A DNA stretch of 40,704 bases from Pseudomonadota bacterium. GTDB taxonomy: Bacteria > Pseudomonadota > Alphaproteobacteria > Micropepsales > Micropepsaceae. Position numbers and translations under genes: made by a program. The DNA is taken from assembly GCA_018241025.1 (NCBI GenBank), contig JAFEEQ010000029.1, positions 1 through 40,704 on the forward strand, read 5' to 3'. The notes under the pieces are model-generated. The model saw only the letters and a program-made list of their open reading frames with translations. It did no database searches and was not told the DNA's origin. Below are positions 1 to 7,255 of the stretch, in pieces (the first letter of the stretch is position 1; every line of letters begins with the position of its first letter).

Positions 1-45
1 GACCCACTCCGCATCGCTCATCCAGTAAACCGGACGCTTCGCCAT
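1..45 (-). CDS. IS5-family transposase, N-terminal fragment
   Basis: Only the first 15 codons are in the window (MAKRPVYWMSDAEWV). The start codon is preceded by GGAGG at a normal distance. The short peptide with its WMSDAEW pattern resembles the beginning of IS5-family transposases. The rest lies left of the window. It belongs with the C-terminal fragment at the right edge only in the sense that both are probably copies of one element. The family call rests mainly on that other fragment and the shared inverted repeats. Confidence 0.65.
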   Translation of the reverse strand, partial: MAKRPVYWMSDAEWV

Positions 46-120
46 CCAAGCCTCCAAATCACAGTCGGAGAACTTGAATCACAGCCTCAGGCGCAAGGGA
101 ATCCTAATTGAGTACAGACC
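1..120 (-). mobile_element. 5' end of an IS5-family insertion sequence (partial)
   Basis: This is the left edge of an insertion sequence that continues beyond the window. Its terminal inverted repeat is at 103-120. Read on the minus strand from 120 it matches, at 15 of 18 positions, the repeat that starts at 40564. The element is flanked by CTAG at 121-124, as expected of the IS427-type members of the IS5 family that target CTAG. The transposase start lies inside it at 43-45. About 75 bases of leader separate repeat and start codon. Confidence 0.8.
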
Positions 121-1557
121 CTAGGCCGCAGCCTGATCTTCTTCGTGCCAGGCGGGAAGCGTGAAGTGAAACACCGCGCCGCCGGCCTCGCTGGGCTCGG
201 CCCAGATCCGTCCGCCGTGCGCCGAAATGATCGTGTGGCAGATGGCCAGCCCGACGCCCATGCCGCCCTGCTTCGCCGAAGACAGCGGACGAAACAGCTT
301 GCGGGCGATATCCGGCGTGATGCCGCTTCCGGTATCGCGAAGCGCAAAGTCGATCTCGTCCAGCGACGCGGCGCGTGCCGAGAGAAAAAGCGCACGCATG
401 GGCGCACCTTCCATCGCCTCGATCGCGTTGCGCATGAGATTCACGAGAACCTGCTGGATCTGGACGCTATCGGCGAGGACCTGCGGCAGACCGGGTTCGA
501 CCGTGGTCTCGATCTTCACACTCGCATCGAGCGTTCCGAGCAGCGATATGGCCTCCTCGACAAGAGCCGATGCACTTTCGATGCGCTGCTCGGGCACCTG
601 ACGTTCGATGAACTGCCGCAGGCGCCGAACGATCTCACCGGCACGGCGGATCTGCTGCGTCGCTTTCTGGATGGTCTCGCTCAGGCGCGGGACTTCGAGG
701 TTGGCCGACAGACGCTGAGCACTGCCGAGGTAGTTCGAGGCAGCGGTCAGCGGCTGGTTGATCTCGTGGGCCAGCATGGACGAAGCCTGATCCATCAGGA
801 TTCCGCGCTGCTTGTGCATCAGCTCGAGCTCGAGAGCTTCGGAGCGGTGCCGCACGCGTTCCCGGCTGATGACCGCGGCCCCGAGCGCGCCCGACACCAC
901 CGCGAGCGCCGCGGACAGCAGCGCGAAGAAGAGCGCGCCCCGGGTACGTTGATCGGCATCCTGCTGGCGCTGCGCGAGAAGCGCCAGCTCAGACTGGCGG
1001 AGACCGGCGATGGATTCGCTGATATTCCCGGCGAGCATCCGGCGCCCGGATGTGCGCGAGGCATCGCCCATCTTCGACAGCACACGTTCCCGGCCTTCCG
1101 CGATGTTGGCGTCGAGCTGTGCGATGCGCCGCGTCAGAAGCGGGATTAGGTGGCGGACACGGGCGGTTTGCGCCGGATTGTCGGTGACCAGCGACGCAAG
1201 ATGCGAGGTGGCGGTACCGATCGCGCCATGCACGCCGCGATATTCGGCGAGATATCCGGCATCGCCGCTGAGAACATAGGCCCGTACACTGGCCTCGGCG
1301 CGCAAGGCATCGATCCGGATGTCGGATATCGTCTGCAACACCTCGTTGGTATGGCTGACCCAGCCGAAGCTCTCGCGCAGCCGTGCGATATTGGCGCCGA
1401 GCGCGAGCGTCGCAAGCAGGACACAGACGACGGACAGCACCAGCGCGGCGATACCGATGAGCGTCCGCCCCGTCACGCGGCTGCGTTCCAGCCGATCGAT
1501 CGATCGCTTTGCCTCGACCCAGAGGTTTGGAGGTACGGAGGGAGAGCCCGTGGTCAT
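121..1557 (-). CDS. CHASE3-domain sensor histidine kinase
   Basis: Membrane sensor kinase of 478 residues. Two transmembrane helices (about 32-54 and 209-230) bracket a helical periplasmic region of about 150 residues that fits the CHASE3 sensor fold. The HisKA segment has the phospho-acceptor His264 in MLAHEINQPL, the FixL/DctB-like variety. The ATPase domain shows the N box (Asn373, Asn377), the G1 motif DTGSG at 408-412 and the G2 loop GGMGVGLAI at 431-439. The start was chosen at 1557 because its ATG overlaps the stop of the upstream membrane gene (ATGA) and because the long upstream extension is in the wrong frame for that gene. The TAG stop is formed by the CTAG to which the IS is joined. 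The C-terminus looks complete, but any downstream response regulator has been separated from it. The ligand is unknown. Confidence 0.9.
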   Translation of the reverse strand: MTTGSPSVPPNLWVEAKRSIDRLERSRVTGRTLIGIAALVLSVVCVLLATLALGANIARLRESFGWVSHTNEVLQTISDIRIDALRAEASVRAYVLSGDAGYLAEYRGVHGAIGTATSHLASLVTDNPAQTARVRHLIPLLTRRIAQLDANIAEGRERVLSKMGDASRTSGRRMLAGNISESIAGLRQSELALLAQRQQDADQRTRGALFFALLSAALAVVSGALGAAVISRERVRHRSEALELELMHKQRGILMDQASSMLAHEINQPLTAASNYLGSAQRLSANLEVPRLSETIQKATQQIRRAGEIVRRLRQFIERQVPEQRIESASALVEEAISLLGTLDASVKIETTVEPGLPQVLADSVQIQQVLVNLMRNAIEAMEGAPMRALFLSARAASLDEIDFALRDTGSGITPDIARKLFRPLSSAKQGGMGVGLAICHTIISAHGGRIWAEPSEAGGAVFHFTLPAWHEEDQAAA

Positions 1558-1967
1558 GATCCGCCGGATTTGAGTGCGCGCCCGACACTCTGCAGCACGC
1601 CGAGGATCAGGGCTCGGTCGCGACGGATCACGATCACCGTCGCGACGGAGACGACCGCCATGGGAACGTAGATGACGAGAACGGCCCACCACGGCGCCGT
1701 CTGCATGATCAGGAGCATCGTCAAGTGCGAAAGCCCGCAAAACATGATGAAGCCGATGAACAGATTGCCGATCAGCGAAGACGCCGCGAACGGCAGCACC
1801 TTGCTCCAATGGCGCAGCTCATTGGGTATGAGGAAGTAGGCGATCGCCGTGGTAAAATTCGCGAGACACCACAGGATGGCGCGAAAATAGTCGAGCGGTG
1901 TATCGATGTGATACCACGCGTGGTTGTTCATCAACGCCGAAATCAGAGCGTCGTGCGGCACTTCCAT
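1554..1967 (-). CDS. Free-standing ETR1-like (ethylene/Cu-binding type) membrane sensor domain
   Basis: A 137-residue integral membrane protein with three main hydrophobic helices. It resembles the N-terminal sensor domain of plant and cyanobacterial ethylene receptors. AIAYFLIPNEL (residues 41-51) matches ETR1 helix 1, and IMFCGLSH (74-81) carries Cys77 and His81 in the spacing of the copper ligands Cys65 and His69. MAVVSVAT (103-110) matches helix 3. The helix 1 position equivalent to ETR1 Asp25 is Asn37, and Lys91 appears to be Tyr100. In known proteins this domain is usually fused to a kinase or cyclase; here it stands alone and overlaps a CHASE3 kinase gene by 4 bases. The start at 1967 was chosen for the AGGGGGA site 6 bases upstream; an ATG at 1988 would add seven residues. 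Ethylene binding is not shown; the domain could sense another small ligand. Confidence 0.75.
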   Translation of the reverse strand: MEVPHDALISALMNNHAWYHIDTPLDYFRAILWCLANFTTAIAYFLIPNELRHWSKVLPFAASSLIGNLFIGFIMFCGLSHLTMLLIMQTAPWWAVLVIYVPMAVVSVATVIVIRRDRALILGVLQSVGRALKSGGS

Positions 1968-2166
1968 TGGCGTCCCCCTATCGGACATCCCACTGAACGC
2001 GACACCTCCCTATCGCCGAGCAGCGGGGAACACATTCAACGGATGATGATATACCCATTACGGGGAGTGCGTCGAAAAAGTTCTGCGCAGGCCCCCCTCA
2101 TATGTGGGGAGTATTTTGCCCCAGTGTGGAACACGTGCCGAATGGGACAATGAACGGGGATTATCG

Positions 2167-2769
2167 GTGAAGATTCTGCTGCTCGGCGGCACGTCCAACA
2201 CCGGCAAGTCCACAACGGCCGCCGCGATTGCGCGGAGCATCGGCGCCAATGTGGTTTCGACCGACAGTCTGGGCCGCCATCCGGGACGGCCCTGGCCGCA
2301 GGATGGCCGCGCCGTGAAACCGCATGTTTCAGAGCACTACAGAAGCCTTCCCGCACAGCAATTGCTGCGCGGTGTCACGGTCCACTATCGCAATCTGTGG
2401 CCGCGCGCCGAAGCGGTCATCGACACGCATCTTGCCGAAGGACAATCGCTCGTTCTCGAAGGCTCCGCAGTCCTGGCGGAGAGCGTCGCACAGCGTGGCG
2501 GAGAATCGATTTACGCCGTTTGGCTCACAGCCGAAGAGTCCTTGCTGCGCGCACGCATACGCGCCGAAAGCGGCTATGAACAACTCGACCACTCTGGTCG
2601 CCAACTGGTCGACGCGTTCCTCGCACGCGCCCTGCTGTTCAATGCCCTCGTCATCGAACAGGCCCATGCGCGCGGTCTGCCCCTCGTGCGGGTGGATGCC
2701 AGGATGTCTCCCGAGGACGCGGCTGCAGCCTGCCTTGCCGCGGCGCGCGCCGTGACTCTCGCGGACTGA
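2167..2769 (+). CDS. P-loop kinase-like ATP-binding protein
   Basis: A 200-residue protein with a GTG start preceded by GGGG. The Walker A loop is at residues 7-16 (GGTSNTGKST), followed by a TDSLGRHPGRPW segment typical of small-molecule kinases of the adenylate/shikimate-kinase-like fold. There is a hydrophobic strand ending in EGSAV near residue 100 and arginine-rich lid-like helices in RARIRAES. The family is AAA/zeta-like P-loop kinases; the substrate cannot be read from the sequence. It points away from the ETR1-like operon and ends just before the ZTP riboswitch, so it may be a monocistronic gene. Confidence 0.7.
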   Translation: MKILLLGGTSNTGKSTTAAAIARSIGANVVSTDSLGRHPGRPWPQDGRAVKPHVSEHYRSLPAQQLLRGVTVHYRNLWPRAEAVIDTHLAEGQSLVLEGSAVLAESVAQRGGESIYAVWLTAEESLLRARIRAESGYEQLDHSGRQLVDAFLARALLFNALVIEQAHARGLPLVRVDARMSPEDAAAACLAAARAVTLAD

Positions 2770-2784
2770 TGCGCTAAATCTTCC

Positions 2785-2858
2785 GGGCCGCGCGACTGGC
2801 GATACGAGATGGGACACCATCAGGAAGCGCGGCATACAACGCCGATCGCCTGGGCAGC
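2785..2858 (+). promoter_or_regulatory. ZTP (pfl-motif) riboswitch upstream of glyA
   Basis: The leader carries the hallmark conserved blocks of the pfl/ZTP aptamer in order: GCGACTGGCGAT near 2792-2803, GGGA at 2811-2814, GGAAGCG at 2823-2829, and the 3' block CGCCTGGGCA at 2847-2856 that forms the pseudoknot. ZTP riboswitches sense the purine-biosynthesis alarmone ZMP/ZTP and typically control folate and one-carbon genes, including glyA. A short hairpin (CCGGTG-GAAA-CACCGG, 2858-2873) follows, about 10 bases before the glyA ribosome binding site, and may be the expression platform. Confidence 0.88.
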
Positions 2859-2896
2859 CGGTGGAAACACCGGTCCAACCGCAAGGAAGGACGCCC

Positions 2897-4162
2897 ATGG
2901 ACGCCTATCGCCAGCAATTGCATCGCTACGATCCGGATATCGAGACCGCCATTCGCGGCGAAGAAGAACGCCAGTGCGACGGCGTGGAGATGATTCCATC
3001 GGAGAACTACACCTATCCGGAGGTGCTCGCGGCGCTCGGCAGCGTTCTGACCAACAAATACTCCGAGGGCTATCCCGGGCGGCGCTATTACGGCGGCCAG
3101 GAATTCACCGACCGGATCGAGACCGTCGCGCGCGAGCGGGCCTGCGCCCTCTTCCGCGCCGGACATGCCAATGTCCAGCCGCTCTCCGGCTCGCCGATGA
3201 ACCAGGCGGTGTACTTCGCGTTCCTGAAGCCCGGCGACACGGTGCTGGCGATGGATCTCAGTCATGGCGGACACCTGACGCATGGCGCGCCGGTCTCGCA
3301 TATGGGCAAGGTATTCCGCTTCGAGCGCTACAAGAGCGAAACCGCGCAGGGCGGTGCGATCGATTTCGTCGGCTTGATGGCACGCGCCAAGGAGGTTCGG
3401 CCGAAGCTGGTGCTGTGCGGTTACTCCTCCTATCCGCGCGATTACGACTATGCGGCGTTCAAGCAGGTCGCCGACGAGGTCGGCGCGCTGACCATGGCGG
3501 ACATTTCCCATATCGGCGGCCTGGTCGCAGCGGATGCGATGCGCAATCCGATGGATGCCGGCTTCGACGTGGTGACGACGACGACGCACAAATCGCTGCG
3601 CGGACCGCGCGGCGGGCTGATCCTGTGCAAGGCCGAGCACGCCAAGGCAATCGACTCGGCGGTGTTTCCGGGTCTTCAGGGCGGACCGCACATGAACAAT
3701 GTCGCGGGCGCGGCTGTGACGTTCAAGAAGGCCGCGGAACCCGACTTCAAAACCTATGCGCGGCAAATCCTCGCCAATGCCAGGGCACTTGCAAAGGCGC
3801 TGACCGACCAGGGCGCCGCGCTGGTGACTGGCGGAACCGACAATCACCTGCTGGTGATCGACACGGTGGCGAGCTTCGGTCTCGACGGGCGTGCTGCGGA
3901 AGAAGCTCTCGACCGTATCGGCATCACCACGAACAAGCAGATCGTTCCCGACGATCCGCGCCCGCCGCTCCGGCCGAGCGGTATCCGCCTCGGCACGCCG
4001 GCCTGCACGACGCGCGGAATGGACGAGGACGACATGCGGCGGATCGCTGGCTGGATCGTCGATACGCTGCGCGCGCCGGACGATGCGGCGGCCATCGCCA
4101 AACGGCACACCGACGTTCGCGCTTTCTGCCGCGGCTTCCCGGTTCCGGGTATCGCGGCCTAA
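2897..4162 (+). CDS. glyA: Serine hydroxymethyltransferase
   Basis: PLP-dependent enzyme interconverting serine and glycine with tetrahydrofolate as one-carbon carrier; cytoplasmic. 421 residues, the normal family length. Visible motifs are IPSENYTYPEV (33-43), NKYSEGYPGRRYYGG (53-67), the PLP-contact ADISHIGG (201-208), and the Schiff-base lysine Lys232 in TTTTHKSLRGPRGG. The start at 2897 has AAGGA seven bases upstream. A longer in-frame start at 2861 would lie inside the riboswitch hairpin and was rejected. Some stretches differ from the commonest GlyA form (THGAPVSHMG instead of the usual THGSPVNxSG), so it may be a second, specialised copy. The ZTP riboswitch suggests it responds to folate stress or purine imbalance. 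Confidence 0.93.
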   Translation: MDAYRQQLHRYDPDIETAIRGEEERQCDGVEMIPSENYTYPEVLAALGSVLTNKYSEGYPGRRYYGGQEFTDRIETVARERACALFRAGHANVQPLSGSPMNQAVYFAFLKPGDTVLAMDLSHGGHLTHGAPVSHMGKVFRFERYKSETAQGGAIDFVGLMARAKEVRPKLVLCGYSSYPRDYDYAAFKQVADEVGALTMADISHIGGLVAADAMRNPMDAGFDVVTTTTHKSLRGPRGGLILCKAEHAKAIDSAVFPGLQGGPHMNNVAGAAVTFKKAAEPDFKTYARQILANARALAKALTDQGAALVTGGTDNHLLVIDTVASFGLDGRAAEEALDRIGITTNKQIVPDDPRPPLRPSGIRLGTPACTTRGMDEDDMRRIAGWIVDTLRAPDDAAAIAKRHTDVRAFCRGFPVPGIAA

Positions 4163-4167
4163 GCCCT

Positions 4168-4205
4168 GCTCCGGACCTCCCGTCTTGCGCGGAATGGTCC
4201 GGAGC
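4168..4205. terminator. Long perfect hairpin between convergent genes
   Basis: A perfect 10-base inverted repeat (GCTCCGGACC at 4168-4177, GGTCCGGAGC at 4196-4205) encloses an 18-base loop just after the glyA stop and before the 3' end of the opposing gene. The position fits a bidirectional transcription end, but there is no clear T-run on either side, so intrinsic termination is uncertain. Confidence 0.4.
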
Positions 4206-4234
4206 TTCGCGCCAAAGGCTTCCTAGGGGTATCT

Positions 4235-4693
4235 CTAGCGTTCGGCCGTGCGATAGCCGGTGTCGCGCTCGGCGCCGCGCATCATGTCGTTGAAGCGCAC
4301 GACAACGCGGTGCTGACCGCTCTGCGGTACGCGGAAGGCGATATCCTTCGCGGGACCGCGCGGCATTTCGACGGTTGCATGATAACGGCCGGGATCGAGC
4401 GACATCAGGACCCAAGGGCCCTGGCATCGCACACTGATGCGCTCGCCCATGCGATCATGGACGGTAATGCGCTCGCCGCCGAGATATTGGCCGTAGCCGC
4501 CGACGACCTCGAAACGCACCGGATAGCGATCCCAGCGCTCCTTGGCGCGATCGTTCAGGCCGACGCCGGCACAGGCCGCGCGCACTCCGTCCACGTCGCG
4601 TGCGCGATCCATGCGCACGCGTTCCGCCGACGCACCCGTCGTCGCGAGCGCGAGAATGGCGGCCGAAGACAAGAGAAGAATGGGTTTGAACAT
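4235..4693 (-). CDS. Predicted periplasmic protein of unknown function
   Basis: A 152-residue exported protein. A signal peptide of about 23 residues ends at the GASA/ER junction, followed by a mature domain rich in Arg and Val with alternating beta-strand patterns, such as RFEVVGGYGQYLGG, ERITVHDR and HRVVVRFND. The middle segment DPGRYHATVEMPRG resembles a small Ig- or carboxypeptidase-regulatory-like beta sandwich, but I cannot assign a family. Two cysteines flank the beta region. The start at 4693 follows GGAG; an in-frame ATG six codons earlier is less well placed. It converges on glyA and appears monocistronic. Confidence 0.6.
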   Translation of the reverse strand: MFKPILLLSSAAILALATTGASAERVRMDRARDVDGVRAACAGVGLNDRAKERWDRYPVRFEVVGGYGQYLGGERITVHDRMGERISVRCQGPWVLMSLDPGRYHATVEMPRGPAKDIAFRVPQSGQHRVVVRFNDMMRGAERDTGYRTAER

Positions 4694-4867
4694 GATCTCA
4701 CTCCTTTCCACTGCCCAGCGCTTTCATGGACGGAAATGCGTTCGCACGTGTCGCGTTGCATGAGATTTCGCTCATGCGGCAGCAGGTTCCGGAGTTGGCG
4801 CCGGTCGCGTCAGATCGAGGCCCGGCCGAACTTCAGCCGAGGCTTTGAGGGCGAAGCGCCATGAAAT

Positions 4868-5203
4868 CTAGTTGTGCGGCGCAGGCTGAAGTGTCGGCTG
4901 CGGCGGCACCATCGGCGCCGGCGGCATCATCGGACCCGGACCCGTCATCGGACCTGGCCCCCACATCATGTTGTGCGGCCCGTGATGCGGATGGGTGAAG
5001 TCCATGCCGAAGAGTTTGCCGCCCGACAGATGGATCGCGATGGCTCCCACGACAGAAAGTATCGCGAGTAGGAAGACCCAAAAGCCGAGCAACCGGCCGA
5101 TGAGTGCGACGGCGCCTTCCGCCTTGCTGGCCGTGAACAGCAGCAGATAGCCGACGATCGCAAGAACCGTGACGTGAATGACGAGACCGAACAGACCGAA
5201 CAT
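4868..5203 (-). CDS. Small membrane protein with Met/His/Pro-rich tail
   Basis: A 111-residue protein with two hydrophobic helices (about 2-24 and 33-60), then a compositionally extreme tail. The tail begins HPHHGPHNMMWGPGPM and goes on as Pro-Met repeats to the end. No catalytic motif is visible. Histidine and methionine clusters of this kind can bind copper or nickel, but low-complexity Pro/Met tails also occur in proteins without such a role. The start at 5203 is the first codon in phase with the hydrophobic N-terminus; the upstream extension is charged and unlike a protein. It is divergent from the barrel gene at 5496. Confidence 0.6.
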   Translation of the reverse strand: MFGLFGLVIHVTVLAIVGYLLLFTASKAEGAVALIGRLLGFWVFLLAILSVVGAIAIHLSGGKLFGMDFTHPHHGPHNMMWGPGPMTGPGPMMPPAPMVPPQPTLQPAPHN

Positions 5204-5436
5204 GCGCTCACTCTCCGATTCGGCCCTTGAGCGGACCCGAGCCCAAGACCTAGCACGCTGCGCCAATCGCGCGTTTGTCGGGCCGGTCTCAGAGTTTCGC
5301 CCGAACCGAACCAATTTCGAAAATAGTCCATTCAAAGCAAGGCCGAAGCGTCTCGATGCAGTGCACAATCAATAGGCAAAGTATCGTAAGTATTTGAAAT
5401 GGATATATTAATGTTGCCGAAATGACACGCAGCAAC

Positions 5437-5458
5437 ATTGCGTGACGCAATCGTGACG
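5437..5458. promoter_or_regulatory. Palindrome plus 11-bp-spaced direct repeat upstream of an OMP gene
   Basis: ATTGCGT-G-ACGCAAT (5437-5451) is a perfect palindrome. Overlapping it, CGTGACG occurs twice (5441-5447 and 5452-5458) separated by CAAT, an 11-base period. Direct repeats with that period are typical of OmpR/PhoB-family binding sites. The site lies about 40 bases before the start of the outer-membrane protein gene in an unusually AT-rich 290-base intergenic stretch. No regulator can be named. Confidence 0.4.
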
Positions 5459-5495
5459 TTGTAAGACCTGCGCCATCAATTCGGGGAAACGCATC

Positions 5496-6224
5496 ATGAA
5501 AATCAAACTGTCCATTGCTGCTCTTCTGCTTGCCGGCACGGCGCCGTTCGCGGCCCAGGCTGCCGGCATCCAGGCCAATTTGAGCACCTCCTATACGAAC
5601 ATCACCAATTCCGGCGGCGGCGACCTCTGGAATATCGACGGTGCGCTGGGCTCCAGCCTCGGCGGCAGCTGGGGTGCGGAAGTGACCGGCGGCTACCACA
5701 ATTCCAGCGGCACCAGCTCGGGCAATTTCGGCGGCGCGATCTCGTGGTCCGGCTCCGACTATCGCCTTGCGGCGTCGGGCAACTACCTCAATCTCGGCGG
5801 CTTCTCGATCGCCAATTACGGCGTCGGCGGCGAATGGTTCGCCTCATCGCAGTGGACCCTCGGGATCCGCGGCGGCGGCGTGGACGGAACCGGCAGCTCG
5901 AGCGGCGGATATGTGGGCGGCGAAGTGAAGTTCTATGCCACGCCCAACATCGTGCTGAATGGCGGTGTCGACTATATCGACATTTCCGGCGCGAGCATCA
6001 CCTCGGAAGACATCAGTGCCGAGTGGCTCGTCTCGCAGACGACGCCGATCTCGATCTTCGGCGGCTATCAGCATACCGATGCGGGTGGCGCCAACCTGGA
6101 TGCCTTCTTCGTCGGCCTGCGCATCTACACCAACGACCCCGCGGGCAGCGCGCTTGTCGACCGTCAGCGTGGCGGCAACCTCGGTTATCTCGACGGCATG
6201 CCGTATCTCGGCAAGATTCTCTGA
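5496..6224 (+). CDS. Predicted outer-membrane beta-barrel protein
   Basis: A 242-residue exported protein with a clear signal peptide (cleavage after AAQA, about residue 22). A long series of alternating Gly/Ser/aromatic beta strands follows, such as GGYHNSSG, WSGSDYRLAASGNYLNLGG and NYGVGGEWFASSQWTLGIRGGG. There are few charged residues and no cysteines in the mature part. This fits a porin-like or surface barrel, although the C-terminal extension after the last strand (GNLGYLDGMPYLGKIL) is not the classic terminal Phe signal. GGGGAAA precedes the start. A strong terminator follows. The function is unassigned. Confidence 0.65.
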   Translation: MKIKLSIAALLLAGTAPFAAQAAGIQANLSTSYTNITNSGGGDLWNIDGALGSSLGGSWGAEVTGGYHNSSGTSSGNFGGAISWSGSDYRLAASGNYLNLGGFSIANYGVGGEWFASSQWTLGIRGGGVDGTGSSSGGYVGGEVKFYATPNIVLNGGVDYIDISGASITSEDISAEWLVSQTTPISIFGGYQHTDAGGANLDAFFVGLRIYTNDPAGSALVDRQRGGNLGYLDGMPYLGKIL

Positions 6225-6250
6225 GCCAGGCTCAGAGGGGAAACGCGAAG

Positions 6251-6283
6251 CGCCGGGCGGTCAACGCCCGGCGTTTTCGTTTT
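6251..6283. terminator. Rho-independent terminator
   Basis: CGCCGGGCG and CGCCCGGCG form a 9-base perfect stem around GTCAA, followed by TTTTCGTTTT. It closes the plus-strand barrel gene and abuts the stop codon of the minus-strand dehydrogenase at 6283, so it may also work for that gene. Confidence 0.85.
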
Positions 6284-7095
6284 CACGACCCCGGTGCCTT
6301 GCCCTCGCGCGCAGCCTTGGCGAGCTGGCCGCGGACCAGTCCGGGAAAGAAGCGGGTCATGAAGGCGAGTTGGCGACCGCGGCCGCCGGCGATGTGCTTG
6401 AGCTCCTTCGAGCCGAGGCTATCGTAGATCACGCCCGCGCATTCCTCGACACTGTAGACTGGCGTGCCGCCTTCGCGCAGCGCATCCGACATCTTCTCGT
6501 TGGTCGCCTTGGCACCGGCGTCGAGGATGGGCGTGTCGATGAACCAGGGCATGATGCATTTCACGCCGATGCCGAAGCGGGCGAATTCGATGTCGAGGGA
6601 TTCCGAAAGGCCGCGTACGGCGAACTTGGTCGCGGCATAGACCGACATCTTCGGCGCGCCGTATAGCGAAGCGCAGGACGAGACATTGATGAGCTGCGCG
6701 CCGGGCGTGTTCTTCAGATAGGGCAAGGCGGCACGCGCGCCGGCGATGACGCCCTTGATATTGATGTCGAGCTGGCGCGCGACTTCGTCGTCGCTCTGCT
6801 CTTCAAGATAGCCGTAGGCGGCGACGCCCGCGTTGTTGATCAGCGCATCGAGCCGGCCGCCGCTGGCGGCTGTGAAGACGGAAAGCCCGTCGCGCCAGGC
6901 ATCCGGATCGCGGACGTCGAGAAGATAGGTGGCGCCATTGGCGGGGCCGCCGATCGCGTCGAGCGCCGCCTTGAGACCGGCGGCGTTGATGTCGGCCATG
7001 CCGACGAACCAGCCCTCGCGGGCAAAGCGCCTGGCCGTTCCCAGCCCGATGCCCGAAGCCGCGCCAGTGATGAAAACTGCCTTCCGATCGGTCAT
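6283..7095 (-). CDS. Short-chain dehydrogenase/reductase (SDR)
   Basis: A 270-residue classical SDR oxidoreductase. The cofactor loop is TGAASGIG at 10-17, and NNAG is at 87-90. The catalytic residues are Ser in INVSS (about 139-140) and Tyr153/Lys157 in YAATK. An acidic residue after strand 2 (MADINAAG) favours NAD(H) over NADP(H). The substrate is not deducible; the C-terminal part differs from FabG. The start at 7095 has GGGGA nine bases upstream. It is divergent from the thiolase gene, and both could take part in acyl or hydroxyacyl-CoA metabolism, which is inference from position only. Confidence 0.85.
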   Translation of the reverse strand: MTDRKAVFITGAASGIGLGTARRFAREGWFVGMADINAAGLKAALDAIGGPANGATYLLDVRDPDAWRDGLSVFTAASGGRLDALINNAGVAAYGYLEEQSDDEVARQLDINIKGVIAGARAALPYLKNTPGAQLINVSSCASLYGAPKMSVYAATKFAVRGLSESLDIEFARFGIGVKCIMPWFIDTPILDAGAKATNEKMSDALREGGTPVYSVEECAGVIYDSLGSKELKHIAGGRGRQLAFMTRFFPGLVRGQLAKAAREGKAPGS

Positions 7096-7255
7096 TTGCG
7101 TCCCCATTTCGCGGCCCGCCGCCCGAAGCCGGAGCGCGGCGAAGGGCGACAAAATGTACGCATGGGGCCTGTGTTTTCGCCACCCCTAGACCGGGGGAAA
7201 GTCGCCACCTAAGGTGCGCCGCAATAACCATTCACCCCGGGGAAGGAAGACACCC

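Noticed and set aside
2077..2120. Hairpin CCCC-N-GGGG upstream of the P-loop gene as a terminator
   Set aside because: Stem too short and irregular, with a mixed TATTTT tail.
2774..4108. A 444-codon antisense frame across glyA
   Set aside because: Antisense shadow common in GC-rich coding DNA; no ribosome binding site or recognisable domain.
2809..4293. A 494-codon plus-strand frame overlapping the SHMT gene
   Set aside because: It lies in another frame over glyA, is Arg-rich and has no motif; SHMT is unambiguous.
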